Source: Linnemannia hyalina (Eukaryota > Mortierellomycota > Mortierellomycetes > Mortierellales > Mortierellaceae). Taken from it: 64,000 bases of DNA. The stretch spans positions 868,001 to 932,000 of the forward strand of contig JAHRHY010000017.1 in assembly GCA_019671135.1 (NCBI GenBank). Reading direction: 5' to 3'. The notes under the pieces are model-generated. The model worked only from the letters and a program-made list of their open reading frames with translations, did no database searches and was not told the origin of the DNA. Within the stretch, counting starts at the first letter, position 1; each line of letters begins with the position of its first letter. Shown here one piece after another: positions 1-9,377 of this stretch. The position numbers and the translations under genes were made by a program.

Positions 1-1
1 G

Positions 2-367
2 ACGGCCGAGGTGACTGTGGATGTGCCGACGGAGGAGAAGGATATCAACGCGAACTATCAGCTTGCATTGGACTCGATGATGGAGAGGACCCCTGAGGAA
101 GTGAAGCCCCCAGATGCAAAGACAGAACAGGAGGATTACTACAAGGCCTTCCGTACTCGGTTGGTGTTGATCTGGTGTGCGTCGAACGCGTTGCTTGTGA
201 GCATTATTACGTATGGAGGCGACGAAAAGAACGATGCGTACGATGGGCGGTCCAAGTTTTATTTGGGCTTTGTGTTGTGGTCCGTTGCATTCCTGTCTGC
301 CTTCCGGTTTATTGGATCGATGGTCTATATCATCCTCCGCCTTATCTCTGGCGAGCTCCGTTGGTAA
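2..367 (+). CDS. Chitin synthase, C-terminal end (5' partial)
   Basis: This is the last part of a multi-pass plasma-membrane glycosyltransferase that makes chitin from UDP-GlcNAc. The frame is open from base 2 and runs off the left edge, so start and catalytic core lie outside the window. About 120 residues are visible: a hydrophilic linker, then two hydrophobic segments (around LVLIWCASNALLVSIITY and LGFVLWSVAFLSAFRFIGSM), ending in a short tail after IILRLISGELRW. This matches the paired C-terminal membrane helices of division 1 (class I-III type) fungal chitin synthases. The QRRRW and EDR catalytic motifs would be upstream and cannot be checked. An AT-rich run with repeated TATA follows about 20 bases after the stop. 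Confidence 0.85.
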   Translation, partial: TAEVTVDVPTEEKDINANYQLALDSMMERTPEEVKPPDAKTEQEDYYKAFRTRLVLIWCASNALLVSIITYGGDEKNDAYDGRSKFYLGFVLWSVAFLSAFRFIGSMVYIILRLISGELRW

Positions 368-1323
368 CTGGGTTCACTTTCTTTTATATATATATACTTC
401 TTCGCCTACTTGTCCATAGTATCCTTTTCTTTTCCTTTCATTGCATCTTTTTCAAAGTAAAGCATCGTTTTTCAGCTCAAGATTGGTGGCGATTCTCTTA
501 CCTTGTGCATGGCAACCATTTCCTGTGACGTGTTACATAGCAAAGAAATTTTTTCACACATGTTTTTTTCTACAGAGGAGTATAAAAGAGTTTGAGGTGT
601 GTTCTAAAAGCAATCAACTCTTCCCTCCACAACGTAAGTCTACCAAACTGATCAGCAACCATTTGGAATCTCGAACGCATCCTTAAGAAACAAACGACTG
701 GTTATTTCATGACAATTCCTCCTCTCCCTCAACCGGCCGAACCCCCCTCCAACCCCCACCCACACACTCCCCCTTCCACAATCCGCAAATAAACTGTGCA
801 CACACCGAGGGATTCTTACCATTCCTTCTCGAGAGTGACGCAGAGGGTTTTCTTTTAAGAAGATCGCACTTACACTGTTTGCAAGATAAAATGAATAACC
901 ACCGTTTGAGGATGCGCTCGACGTTCACGGAGCTCGTTTATAGGTATGTGGTTCATATCCCCTAACTCTTTTTTATTCTTCCAGTTTTTTTGTCTTTTTT
1001 AGATCAAGAAGTGATCGGGAGATCAGGAAGTTGGATCAGTTGAAGCATAAGAGGTGTATGAATAATAAAAAAAAGTTTTTTGTCAACAACAAAGCAATTG
1101 AACTGGCTGATACATTGAGTGCAGTTGATCCCCCTTGATCGTTTTTGCGTGCCTTCCTTTTCTCCATGCCCAAATGGCAATAGTTCGAACTGTTTCGTTT
1201 ATCTCACGACCCTCTTCACGTGTATAAAGAAGTCGCCAGTATCACACTCTGGCCTGAGCCATCGACCCGATTGACCATCATTGATCCTGACCGGTATATC
1301 GTCTAGCGGCTAATCGAGGTATA
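368..1323. other. Intergenic, no gene seen
   Basis: This stretch follows the chitin synthase stop. It is AT-rich at first, then holds a C-rich tract near 720-780. Open frames are short and have no protein-like composition on either strand. A TATA-like GTATAAAG lies near 1221. I see no RNA gene. Confidence 0.5.
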
Positions 1324-1326
1324 TAG

Positions 1327-1656
1327 TCAGCAATTTTCGATGGATTGAGCAGCACCATCAACACAACGGGGGTTTACGTCACTATCAGCACTCCAATCTC
1401 TCCTTGGCAGTTGGCACCCTCCCAGTTCATCCCTACGGATTTAGTAAACCCGTTTACTTTAGATCCATCACCGCACTATCCTCAAGCCAAAGCTGACTTT
1501 AACGACGATGTGTTCACGATGCCGCAATATTTGCAGTTCCTGAAATTTGTGGGCAAGGGAGAACTGCAAAGACCCCCCGCTGCCGTCTATGAGGCCTTAC
1601 GCGGAGGAGGGGGACCTGGGCTTGACAATCGTAGCGGGCGGTGGTGGTGGCGATAG
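1327..1656 (+). pseudogene. Orphan ORF fragment, unidentified
   Basis: An open frame of about 110 codons begins after a TAG and has no ATG at its head; the first start-like codon is TTG at 1345. Composition is protein-like through residues such as LVNPFTLDPSPHYPQAK and MPQYLQFLKFVGKGEL, then becomes glycine- and tryptophan-rich low complexity. I do not recognise the family. It lies 140-200 bp left of a tandem repeat and a transposon, and about 2 kb left of another broken gene. It may be an exon of a gene interrupted here, but no convincing splice junction ties it to the downstream exons. Confidence 0.3.
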
Positions 1657-1799
1657 TGAGGGTGATAGTGGTGAGTGCGATGAATACGAATAAAACGCGT
1701 GCATTTTCTTCGCTCATTGTCATTTCTTTTTTTTCTGAATATGAATAATCGTGGATGGGTCTATGTTTACATGTAATCCAGTGTATGATACTGGTTGTT

Positions 1800-1863
1800 A
1801 CCTGCAAAACAGGAGGTATCCACACCTGCAAATACGCGGTATCATACCTGCAAATACGAGGTA
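1800..1863. repeat. Three tandem 22-24 bp units
   Basis: Units start at 1800, 1824 and 1846, each beginning ACCTGCAAA and followed by a GGTA core. Units two and three are nearly identical over the first 18 bases. The third unit ends exactly at the TA that forms the left target site of the adjacent transposon. Confidence 0.75.
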
Positions 1864-3050
1864 CACTCAACTTTTTTTTATCCGGACAGTTTACTAAGAA
1901 AACTGTCCCAGAAAATAAAGGTGTGAACAAGGAGAAGGCTCGAGTTATTGCATGCTACATATTATCGTCACCATCATCGTCGCTACCGTTGTCGCTGACA
2001 CTACCATTGTCGCTGCCGCTTTTGTCCGCTGCATTACCGCTGCCGCTATACACACTGTAATCGCCAGTATGGTCCTCATCACCTCTACCATCACGTCCAA
2101 TATCAACCTCTTCACCAAATCCAACACCAACCTCTCCTTCAAGTCCATCAAAAAGCCCTCTACCAGAATCAACACAGCTTTGGAGGGGTGCAAGTCCATG
2201 CACAGCTGATACTGTAGTGGTACGACGGCGAATAAGGGGCTCCTCGCTGATGTCGCTGCCGTCGCTGTCTATGATGATAGTGCTGTAGTTGTTGTTTGCT
2301 GCTGAATGCGACGGACTGTCCGAAAATACTGGCCCCACGAATGATTGCACCTTGGCCGTAGCCCGCACAAGGGCTTTTATCAATTTACTGACCTCCTGAC
2401 ACTTCGACGATCCACTGCTCGCTGCAACTCTCATCGCCTTGAGACCATCAGCACTCAGAGGGTCGCGTCCCCCTGTTAGGCTTCGCAGGTATCCGACGCT
2501 TGCTTCAAAGTCTGCTTCTGCTACAGCGGAGCTCACCCCATCATCCGTATCAGACCACACAGCTCGACCTTGAGGAGGAGTTGTTACAGACTCGGCTGCT
2601 TTGTCCTCGTCTTCCACTGCAGGCTCAGCTAACAACGCATCGTCTGCTATGTCCTGTGCATCCATCACCCCATCCTGGCGAACCTCCAGTGCCATTGCTC
2701 GTGGTTGTCTTTTATCGTCTCGGCGATCAAGTTCTCAAAATAGGCACTTATCTCCTGGAGCAAAGCTTCGCGATGCTGGTATCTGATGTGCTCCCACTGT
2801 TCCTCTGCTGGTTTTCGACGCCGTCGCAATTGTTCGGACTTTCTGGGCAGAAAGGACCTGGGTTTTGGCAAAAAGCAATTCCGAACTGTCGATGGTTTGA
2901 GTTGATTCCATGCATAAAGGATAAGAGACCAAGCTAGCTCGATAGGATAACAAATCAATTCATTCATTTCAATTGCTTGTCCGGACAGTTTTCTTAGTAA
3001 CTGTCCGGATAAAAAAAAGTTGGTTTTGTATGATAAAAAAAAGTTGAGTG
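1864..3050 (-). mobile_element. pogo/Tc1-mariner-type DNA transposon, 1187 bp, defective
   Basis: The two ends carry a perfect 19-bp inverted repeat, CACTCAACTTTTTTTTATC, flanked on both sides by TA (1862-1863 and 3051-3052), the target duplication of the Tc1/mariner/pogo superfamily. Inside each end a further inverted segment (TCCGGACAGT...ACTAAGAAAACTGTCC) is present. On the right the A-tract plus GGACAG segment is followed by an extra A-tract repeat, so that terminus carries a partly duplicated subterminal region. The element encodes only the tail of a transposase on the minus strand and lacks the DDE catalytic core, so it would depend on a full-length relative. Confidence 0.85.
1955..2997 (-). 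pseudogene. Transposase C-terminal remnant (Tigger/pogo-like DDE family)
   Basis: On the minus strand the first ~90 codons read like the end of a DDE_1/pogo transposase, where the conserved stretch near AWNQLKPSTVRNCF matches the usual post-catalytic helix (W-N-x-V/L-x-P-x-T-I-x-N-C-F). The frame then closes near 2665. A second minus frame opens through MALEVRQDGVMDAQD and continues about 246 codons of acidic, Ser/Asp/Gly-rich low complexity to 1955. Joining the two requires a frameshift around 2697-2710. The catalytic D-D-E/D residues and the N-terminal HTH domains are absent. This is a deleted, inactive remnant. The long acidic tail is unusual for the family and its origin is unclear. Confidence 0.6.
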
Positions 3051-3237
3051 TAGTCTCTGATTCGAGTGATGTCACGTGATCATACACGTGCTTTCGTGTC
3101 CGTGATGTAATTTACGCGCCCAAATCCTCAACTCCATCCTTCTCCTTCTTCTCATCCTCTCCATTTGTTGATCGCATACCATGGTACATTATTATATAGA
3201 GCACCAGCTTTCACAGCGATGCTGTTGAATCTAAGGA

Positions 3238-3341
3238 CTGCGACCGGAGCTTTCTTCGGCAGTTCAAGGTATAGTATAGTGGCGTGCTGTCCGGCGCATA
3301 GTGTGACACCCTTTGGTCGAGCATCGCCGAGCATGCCACAC
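3238..3341 (+). repeat. Structured repeat element, copy 1
   Basis: This ~104-bp segment has a second copy at 3511-3615 in the same orientation. It can fold into a small hairpin, CCGGAG-CUUU-CUUCGG, closed by CUG/CAG, and a longer hairpin in which GUGGCGUGCU (3279-3288) pairs with AGCAUGCCAC (3330-3339), with an inner GGCG/CGCC stem. Differences from copy 2 keep both stems paired. I do not recognise a known RNA family. It could be a transcribed short interspersed element or part of a larger repeat. Strand is not established. Confidence 0.6.
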
Positions 3342-3510
3342 TGCTTAGTTAATGTCTAACATTAGCTAAGTGGCCCCTTAAAACGCACATACACACAGTT
3401 TTTTCTTATGAACTCCCATTAAGCAAGTGCGGAGGTGTAATGTGCAATGTTGGTTTCAACACTGTGCTATCTTCGTGGCCTCTTTTCGCTAAGATGGTCT
3501 TGCACAATAA

Positions 3511-3615
3511 CTGCGACCGGAGCTTTCTCCGGCAGTTAAAGGTGTAGTATATCGTGGTGTGCTGTCCGGCGCACAATGTGATACTAATGGTTGAGCATCG
3601 CCGAGCACGCCACAC
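3511..3615 (+). repeat. Structured repeat element, copy 2
   Basis: This is the partner of the element at 3238, about 85% identical by eye. Its small hairpin is CCGGAG/CTCCGG (perfect here, wobble in copy 1). Its long stem is GTGGTGTGCT/AGCACGCCAC, with a G-U pair at a different position from copy 1. Both copies are followed after a short gap by TGGCCCCTT, so the homology may extend to about 3640. Confidence 0.6.
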
Positions 3616-3788
3616 CACCTTGGGAATCCAAGATGGCCCCTTTTGAAGTGATTCTTTCACCCTCCCACCTTTTCTGACAAATGGTGTTAATTGTTGAAAA
3701 TAATGAATATTTTTTATTAATTATCTCTTTTGAGTTTTTGATCTCTAGTCTTATACTCCTACCCCAACCCACTTGCATCCTCCGGCAG

Positions 3789-5757
3789 AGCCCACCAAGG
3801 TCGACATACCCATTACTGTTGGAACGTATCAGCGTTACCAGTTCTTCTACAAGCATCCGCCTCAAAAGTGGCTTCCAGAATTTTACTTGGAATATGGGGA
3901 ACCAAATCTGGATCCTTTCTTTGAAATATTGAAAGTGCTTAGGACTGCTCGCAGGCCATTCGACAACCGGATTCGCGCATTTTGCCATAAACTTTGGACC
4001 TATTATATTGTGGGCCCGACACAAGGCGTTGTTGGAGTCGGAACAGACAGCACTACTGGAAAAAAAGATATTTCATGTTGATGTCGATAGCGATGTATAC
4101 CGTCAAGCTACTGAAGGTATTGCTCGTTCTGTTATCGGAGTGCTAAGTGTAATCTGGATAATCGCAGGAGTATTAATGCGTAGTGTGTTATCGCCTCTGT
4201 AGATGGCGTCAGGCGGCGGAAGAGGCTTGATACTGAAGACGAACTAGGTGATGAGACTACTCTGTATAATAAATCCCCATTATTAACGTGGAACTCTGAA
4301 GGTAAACTTGATGTACATGGCACGTAATAGCGACAGCTTCAAATGTGTGTATTGATGCGCAGTATTTATGTTGCTTATCTTTGTAGGATCGAGAACGCCT
4401 CCTCCGCGTGCACCGAAATCGCCCACCTTCCTTAGCCAGCACCTAGCATCGAGTCCTGGCAGTCCAGCTGTGCGTCAAGTGCCTCTTACGAATGTATTTG
4501 ACGCCTCTACAGAGGAGGTTGTAGTTGAGGAGAAATGTAAGTACGGATAGCGGACTTGTATTTCGTTTTGTTGTTTATATGAAGTTTGACACGAATATAT
4601 TTTTTCCTTCTTTCTACAGCGGCAGCGCTAGCTTCACTGAATCAAACGAGCATACGGACGGTCGGTGATGTTGATCTGTTGTCCAAGTTTACCGACTTCA
4701 AGCGCCAACCTCAATCTCGGTTTTCGTTGGCACTGGATGGAATTGCTGATGTTACGCCAGGTTCAGCATTTTCTCTGGTTTTATCCCACGAGCAGCGGAT
4801 GCTAGCTAATGCTAATACCAACTCAGGCGAAGACATCGAGCAGAAGTGGCCATCTCTCTTGTCAATCCTTTCTCGAGTTTGTGCTCCGTCACGTTCATAT
4901 GACGACGTGGTGAATGCGTTGAGAAAAGAAGATGTCAATGATCCTATTATTGATTATTTTCGAGATATAACATATAATTAGTAGGTGCTCGCTTATTGCT
5001 AAGGGGTTATTTGTGATCATGAACAAGTAAGGTTCTAACTTGCTTGTTTTTACGTAGCTCCCATTATTTGAAATTTTCTGATCAGGTGTCGAGAAACCTC
5101 AATGAGCGGGAAGGCTTTGGCGACCTCACATGGCCTTTTATTCGAGGTGCTTTGACGTTAGTTGGTATCCGGTCGCGATGCTATGAGATACCAGTAGCAG
5201 GGACGAAGGAGAGGAAGAATTATGGGCGGGATCTTTCGGCAGAGACTGAGGAGCAGGCATCTATGGCTGATGGCGTTGCTCTCTTTGAAGATCATCAGAT
5301 CTATATAGCAGAGGCGTCACTCATTCACGAGCCCAAGCAAGACAAGGAGTTCAAGGACAAGTTTAAAGTAGTGCGTTGTATGCGGGACTCGTGGAACTGT
5401 CAGATCCGATCCATCGCCCGAGAGTCTGTCCCTTCTAAGGATCTTTCCGTTTTTGGCTCCACATCATTTGAAGACGAGACTAAATTTTATGCGATGGATT
5501 TTATTGGCACGTACAGGCTCAGGGAAGTTGGGAGGATGCTTGTGCCGCTGAGAAAGTCGCACTTTGCAACGAGGATGGAGACCTGTGTCAAGACCTGTTT
5601 GAAGTTCGCGCTTGACCTGGAAGAAGAGACCATTCGACGTACTCATCTGGTGCCGACCGACCAAGACTTGCGAGCTGCCTGTGACATGATTGAGCAGACA
5701 AGGACAACACCGACAAAGGAGGCTAAAAGAAGACGAGTTAGCGGCGTTTTTCATTAG
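3789..5757 (+). pseudogene. PD-(D/E)XK-like domain family gene, frameshifted and lacking a start
   Basis: Five exons join in phase: 3789-4116, 4203-4301, 4387-4536, 4620-4980 and 5058-5757, all with GT-AG introns of 77-86 bases. The C-terminal exon (about 230 residues) carries the most characteristic part: MADGVALF, then IYIAEASLIHEP, then KVVRCMRDSWNCQIRS and TKFYAMDFIGTYRLRE. From memory this arrangement (D-G-V followed by E-x-S) recurs in large multigene families of Mortierella and relatives and resembles a PD-(D/E)XK nuclease core with the Lys replaced. That assignment is inference. In the first exon the frame changes by one base near 4010-4030: one frame covers a protein-like stretch before it, another a protein-like stretch after it, with room for no intron. 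No start codon is found upstream. A broken copy is the simplest reading; a sequencing error is possible. Confidence 0.55.
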
Positions 5758-6369
5758 CACATGAAAGATCCAATCACTCCTTTTTGCAGGATAGTCCAGT
5801 TTCGCTAGATAGCTCAACAGTTCATAACTCACTTCATTAAAACACTTGGAAAGCACACTCGTTCCTCGTCCCCTCGTCCAGTCGTCTCTCGTCTTTCCAT
5901 TCCCGGGGAACACATCAAGGGAGACGTGGTAAATAGCAAGTAAGGGTCCGGGCGAGGTATATTGAACGAAGTTGAATAGGCAGTGGTAGTGATGCATGCA
6001 GATGTGTCTGGCTAAGTGTGTAAAAAGTAGTGAAGAGTACCAAGGGGTGGCTGCATCGTGTCTTTGATGAGTGAATGGTAAAGAGGTCTTGACAACAAGA
6101 TATTCCCTTTTTCAATGGAGAGGGGTGTCCCATCTGGAACCAGTGGGAGCTAATTCTTTGACCAGTATGACCAGACCAAAGGCAGAATATTTTTTTTTTT
6201 GCTTTCGCCCTCGTTTTTCTTTGAATCGATGCCAACTCCTCCCTCCTTGTCTCTCCTTTACATTTCGAAAAGAGGGTCACACCACTCCTCCTCTTCTCCT
6301 TTCTCTTCTTTTCTCCTTTCTTCCCTTCCTAATACCAAATACCCTTCTGGTTTCATTCAAACAAGCACA
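5758..6369. other. Intergenic / promoter of the RING gene
   Basis: No coding signal is seen. The last 150 bases before the next start codon are strongly pyrimidine-rich (CT blocks near 6230-6340), a pattern also seen before other genes here. Confidence 0.5.
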
Positions 6370-8548
6370 ATGCCCATTCGAGAGTCAACATTCCTCCTCT
6401 TCATGACCTGGCTCTGCATGCTCGTCTTGTTCTCCGTCTCATTCGACACCACCAACGAATCCATCCTCGTTCTTGTAAGAATTAGTCAAGGGACTACTTT
6501 CTTTCTTCTTCACACAACCTCGCACGCATACATACCACAAGAACCCTACGCTCTAATATTTCACCGCCTTCTTTCAATCAACTCACCTTCAAACAGAAAA
6601 CAAACGACACATACGTCGCCAGGGCAGCAGCATTCGGCCCCCGCTTAGACGAAACATCCTCCCCCTCCCCCTCCACTTTCAGCCTCATCGCCGTCGAGAC
6701 CCTAGACCCCTCCGAGTCTCGAACCGCCTGTCGCCCCGTCGTCTTCAATTCCTCCTTGCACAACAATATCCGGGATAAGCCATGGGCAGCGTTGGTGGAA
6801 CGAGGAGGGAAATGTGGGTTTGTGGACAAGGTCAAGAATATGATGGCCAGCGGGGCCTCTGCGGTTGTTGTGGGTGACTGTCTGAGGGGGCCTTTGGTGA
6901 CGATGTACTCTAACCGAGGTAAGGTTTTGTTGGTTTGATTTGATGAGTAGAGAGGAGTGAAGCATGGGAGGCATGGGAAGCAGGAGGACAAATATCGACG
7001 GGGCGACACATATTGACACACGCCCAGAATCAAAGCAAGGACGCCCAGATGAGAGGGAAAGCATGGACACAGTTGTCGATTGACATGAACCCTATCCATC
7101 AACCATACAACGAGTACAAAAAGGACGTCGCGAAGGAACAAACATTCCCTGGGTGAGCAGGGGTCTGACCCATAAGGTGGAGAGCGAGCGTGTGAGCAAA
7201 ATAATAATCTCTGGCAGTGCATTATGCACAATGCAGGATTCTCTCATCGCCGCACTGACGCTCACATGTGGGATACTGTGCACTCTTACTGCACTCTCTC
7301 AACCTATGATGTCAATGAATAAGCATAAATCCCTCGTCCCCCCTCTGCTGACACCAACACCTTGTTTTTTGTGCGGCCATACATAGAGGACACGTCCGAC
7401 ATTACGATCCCCTCGGTGTTCATCAGTCAGACACACTACCGGGAACTGAGATATCTCGGCATGGAGCTCGGCCAGGGATTCCTCATCAGGATGACAAGCG
7501 ATGAAGTGGACCTGTAAGTGCACCTTTCTTAGTCTGCGATGAGAAATTTAGTCATGAATGGCTTTGTTTACGCTGTCTTTTGGAATAACAGTAGTGAAGG
7601 CAAGCAGGTTGCTGACATGGCATCTTTTCTTCAAATATATGGCCAAAAAATAGGCCAGTGCTGGATGCGATCGTAGTCTTAGTCATCGCACCTCTGGTCG
7701 TTTTCCCGTTCCTGTTCTTCCTCTGGCGGATGCGACTGCGTCAACTGCGGCTGGCCGATCTGGCGCCCCTAGAAGTAGTCAACAACCTGCCCATCAAGGT
7801 TTTCTACAAGTCAAAACTCAATGAGGACGACCCTGTCGAATGTGTAATCTGTCTGGACGAGTACAAGGATGGGGATGAGTTGAGAGTCTTGCCCTGTCGT
7901 CATGAGTACCACGCTATTTGTGTTGATAACTGGCTCACCACCCGCAAGAAGTTTGTGCGTTTTCCTTGTTTTCTCTTATGGTCGAGGTTACGTGTTTTCC
8001 CTATATGATTCTAACCGTTGCTCATTTTGTTTTCGTGTTGTGATGCATGCATTTAGTGCCCGATCTGCAAGCGGGATATTTGTACAATGCCACCATTACC
8101 TGCGACGCCAGTCGAGACACCGACAGAGAGGACACCACTCTTGAGCTCTTCTGCCCCCAGGATGGAAAATGACTCTAGGATCATCATTCCTTTTAGCACC
8201 TGTTCGAGCGAACCATCTTCTTCGATCACGGGAAGTGACCCATCTTCATCATCTGCATCCGCCTCCTCGTATTCGACAGCATTGTCTCCAGGATCGGCAC
8301 CCAAGCAACACCTACCATCACAGCCATCTTTACAATCAACAGGGCGATCTGGTGAAGTGACGATACCATTGGAATCGGTCACTACTGACAGTCATCCTGA
8401 TACTACTACTATCCCTACTTCTACCACGACACCGTCACAACATGGAGGAGCAACGAGAACAGGATCTTCAGGATCAGTAGAAGAAGCGAGAGGTCATCAT
8501 GGCTCGGCATCAAGCCGCGACGATGAGGCATTGATGCGGATGGCTTGA
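6370..8548 (+). CDS. PA-domain transmembrane RING-H2 E3 ubiquitin ligase (RNF13/RNF167-like)
   Basis: Five exons: 6370-6474, 6597-6918, 7387-7513, 7654-7954 and 8057-8548. All junctions keep phase, giving about 448 residues. In order: a hydrophobic signal peptide ([18 protein letters not shown]), a protease-associated luminal domain (around [18 protein letters not shown]), a transmembrane helix ([17 protein letters not shown]), and a RING-H2 finger with [19 protein letters not shown] and CPICKRD supplying the C3H2C3 zinc ligands. The long Ser/Thr/Pro-rich tail is probably disordered. Proteins with this layout sit in endosome, vacuole or Golgi membranes and ubiquitinate cargo with the RING facing the cytosol. 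The intron inside the RING (7955-8056) separates the sixth and seventh ligands. The start is the first ATG with a good signal peptide. Confidence 0.88.
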
Positions 8549-9200
8549 TCCCGTCGACTGTTCCATATGTAAGGCCCTGCCTAAGCTCAGCTACCCAATC
8601 TCTCTTTGCATATCAGTTCCCTTTTTCTTTTTCATCGCTGTCAAAATCTACCATCGCATATTAATAAAGTTTTCGCATAGTTACGCATAGTATGTGTTCG
8701 CGTCAGCTCGTGAGAGAATATTGTTGCCGGATCTACGCATCCGGTGCTTGTTCCCTTTGCAAGTTCCCTTTGTGGAAAATATCCAAGTACTTGTGCCTCA
8801 CTGGCTTGTGAGAGTGTGGTATTCATACTTTCTTGGCCTTTGGTATCCCCTTCCCTCCCCTTTCCCCTCAAACTGCCGAATCTTTCAATTCTGCTAAGCT
8901 TCTATTGCTTATCTGTCAAAGAACTGAAAGAAAAGGAGCAGCCTCAAAACAAAGACCACCATGCTTTCCTCACGACAAAGGCGGGTAAAATTGACGCGTC
9001 GTTTCTCATTTTTAATATCACTTTGCACCCTGTACCGCAATCACTACTATATCATTTCACAACAGTCGCAAACCCGATCTACCATATCGATCCATTTTAT
9101 TCATATCAACTGTTCATTTCTGATTCTTTCGTTTTTTCTTTCTCCTTCGTTGTCCCCTTGCTCCGGTGTTTGTCAAATCACCACATCTACACCATCTGGG
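8549..9200. other. Intergenic between RING gene and membrane-protein gene
   Basis: This contains the 3' flank of the RING gene and the upstream region of the next gene. A frame is open from 8961 into the next gene, but its translation is Ser/Phe/Leu-rich and derives from pyrimidine tracts, so it is not annotated as coding. Confidence 0.5.
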
Positions 9201-9207
9201 TATATAA
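9201..9207 (+). promoter_or_regulatory. TATA box
   Basis: TATATAAGG lies about 177 bases before the chosen ATG at 9378, a reasonable spacing for a TATA-driven promoter with a 5' leader of roughly 140 bases. Its position supports the downstream start over the far upstream ATG at 8961. Confidence 0.5.
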
Positions 9208-9377
9208 GGTCCACTTTCCCCTTTCCACCGAGCGAGGACCCTTTTGCCCATCTTCTTTGTATACTATTGACACCTTTCACATCCACCTTCGCCTTCTCCT
9301 TCACCTCATATTCTCCTCGCGTCTTCTTCATTTTGTCTTCTCACTTACTTCAAAACACATCTTCACATAGAAAAAAA

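Noticed and set aside
1952..2209. Plus-strand frames opposite the transposon's acidic ORF
   Set aside because: Antisense shadows of a repetitive GAT/GAC-rich sequence, with no independent signal.
3152..3660. Minus-strand ORFs over the paired structured repeats as a small protein family
   Set aside because: Both copies share a short frame (LCAGQH), but the frames differ outside it and the changes fit RNA stems better than codons.
8961..9377. In-frame N-terminal extension of the single-pass membrane protein, starting at an ATG at 8961
   Set aside because: The translated stretch is Ser/Phe/Leu-rich from pyrimidine tracts and includes a TATA box at 9201; the ATG at 9378 fits the promoter spacing better.
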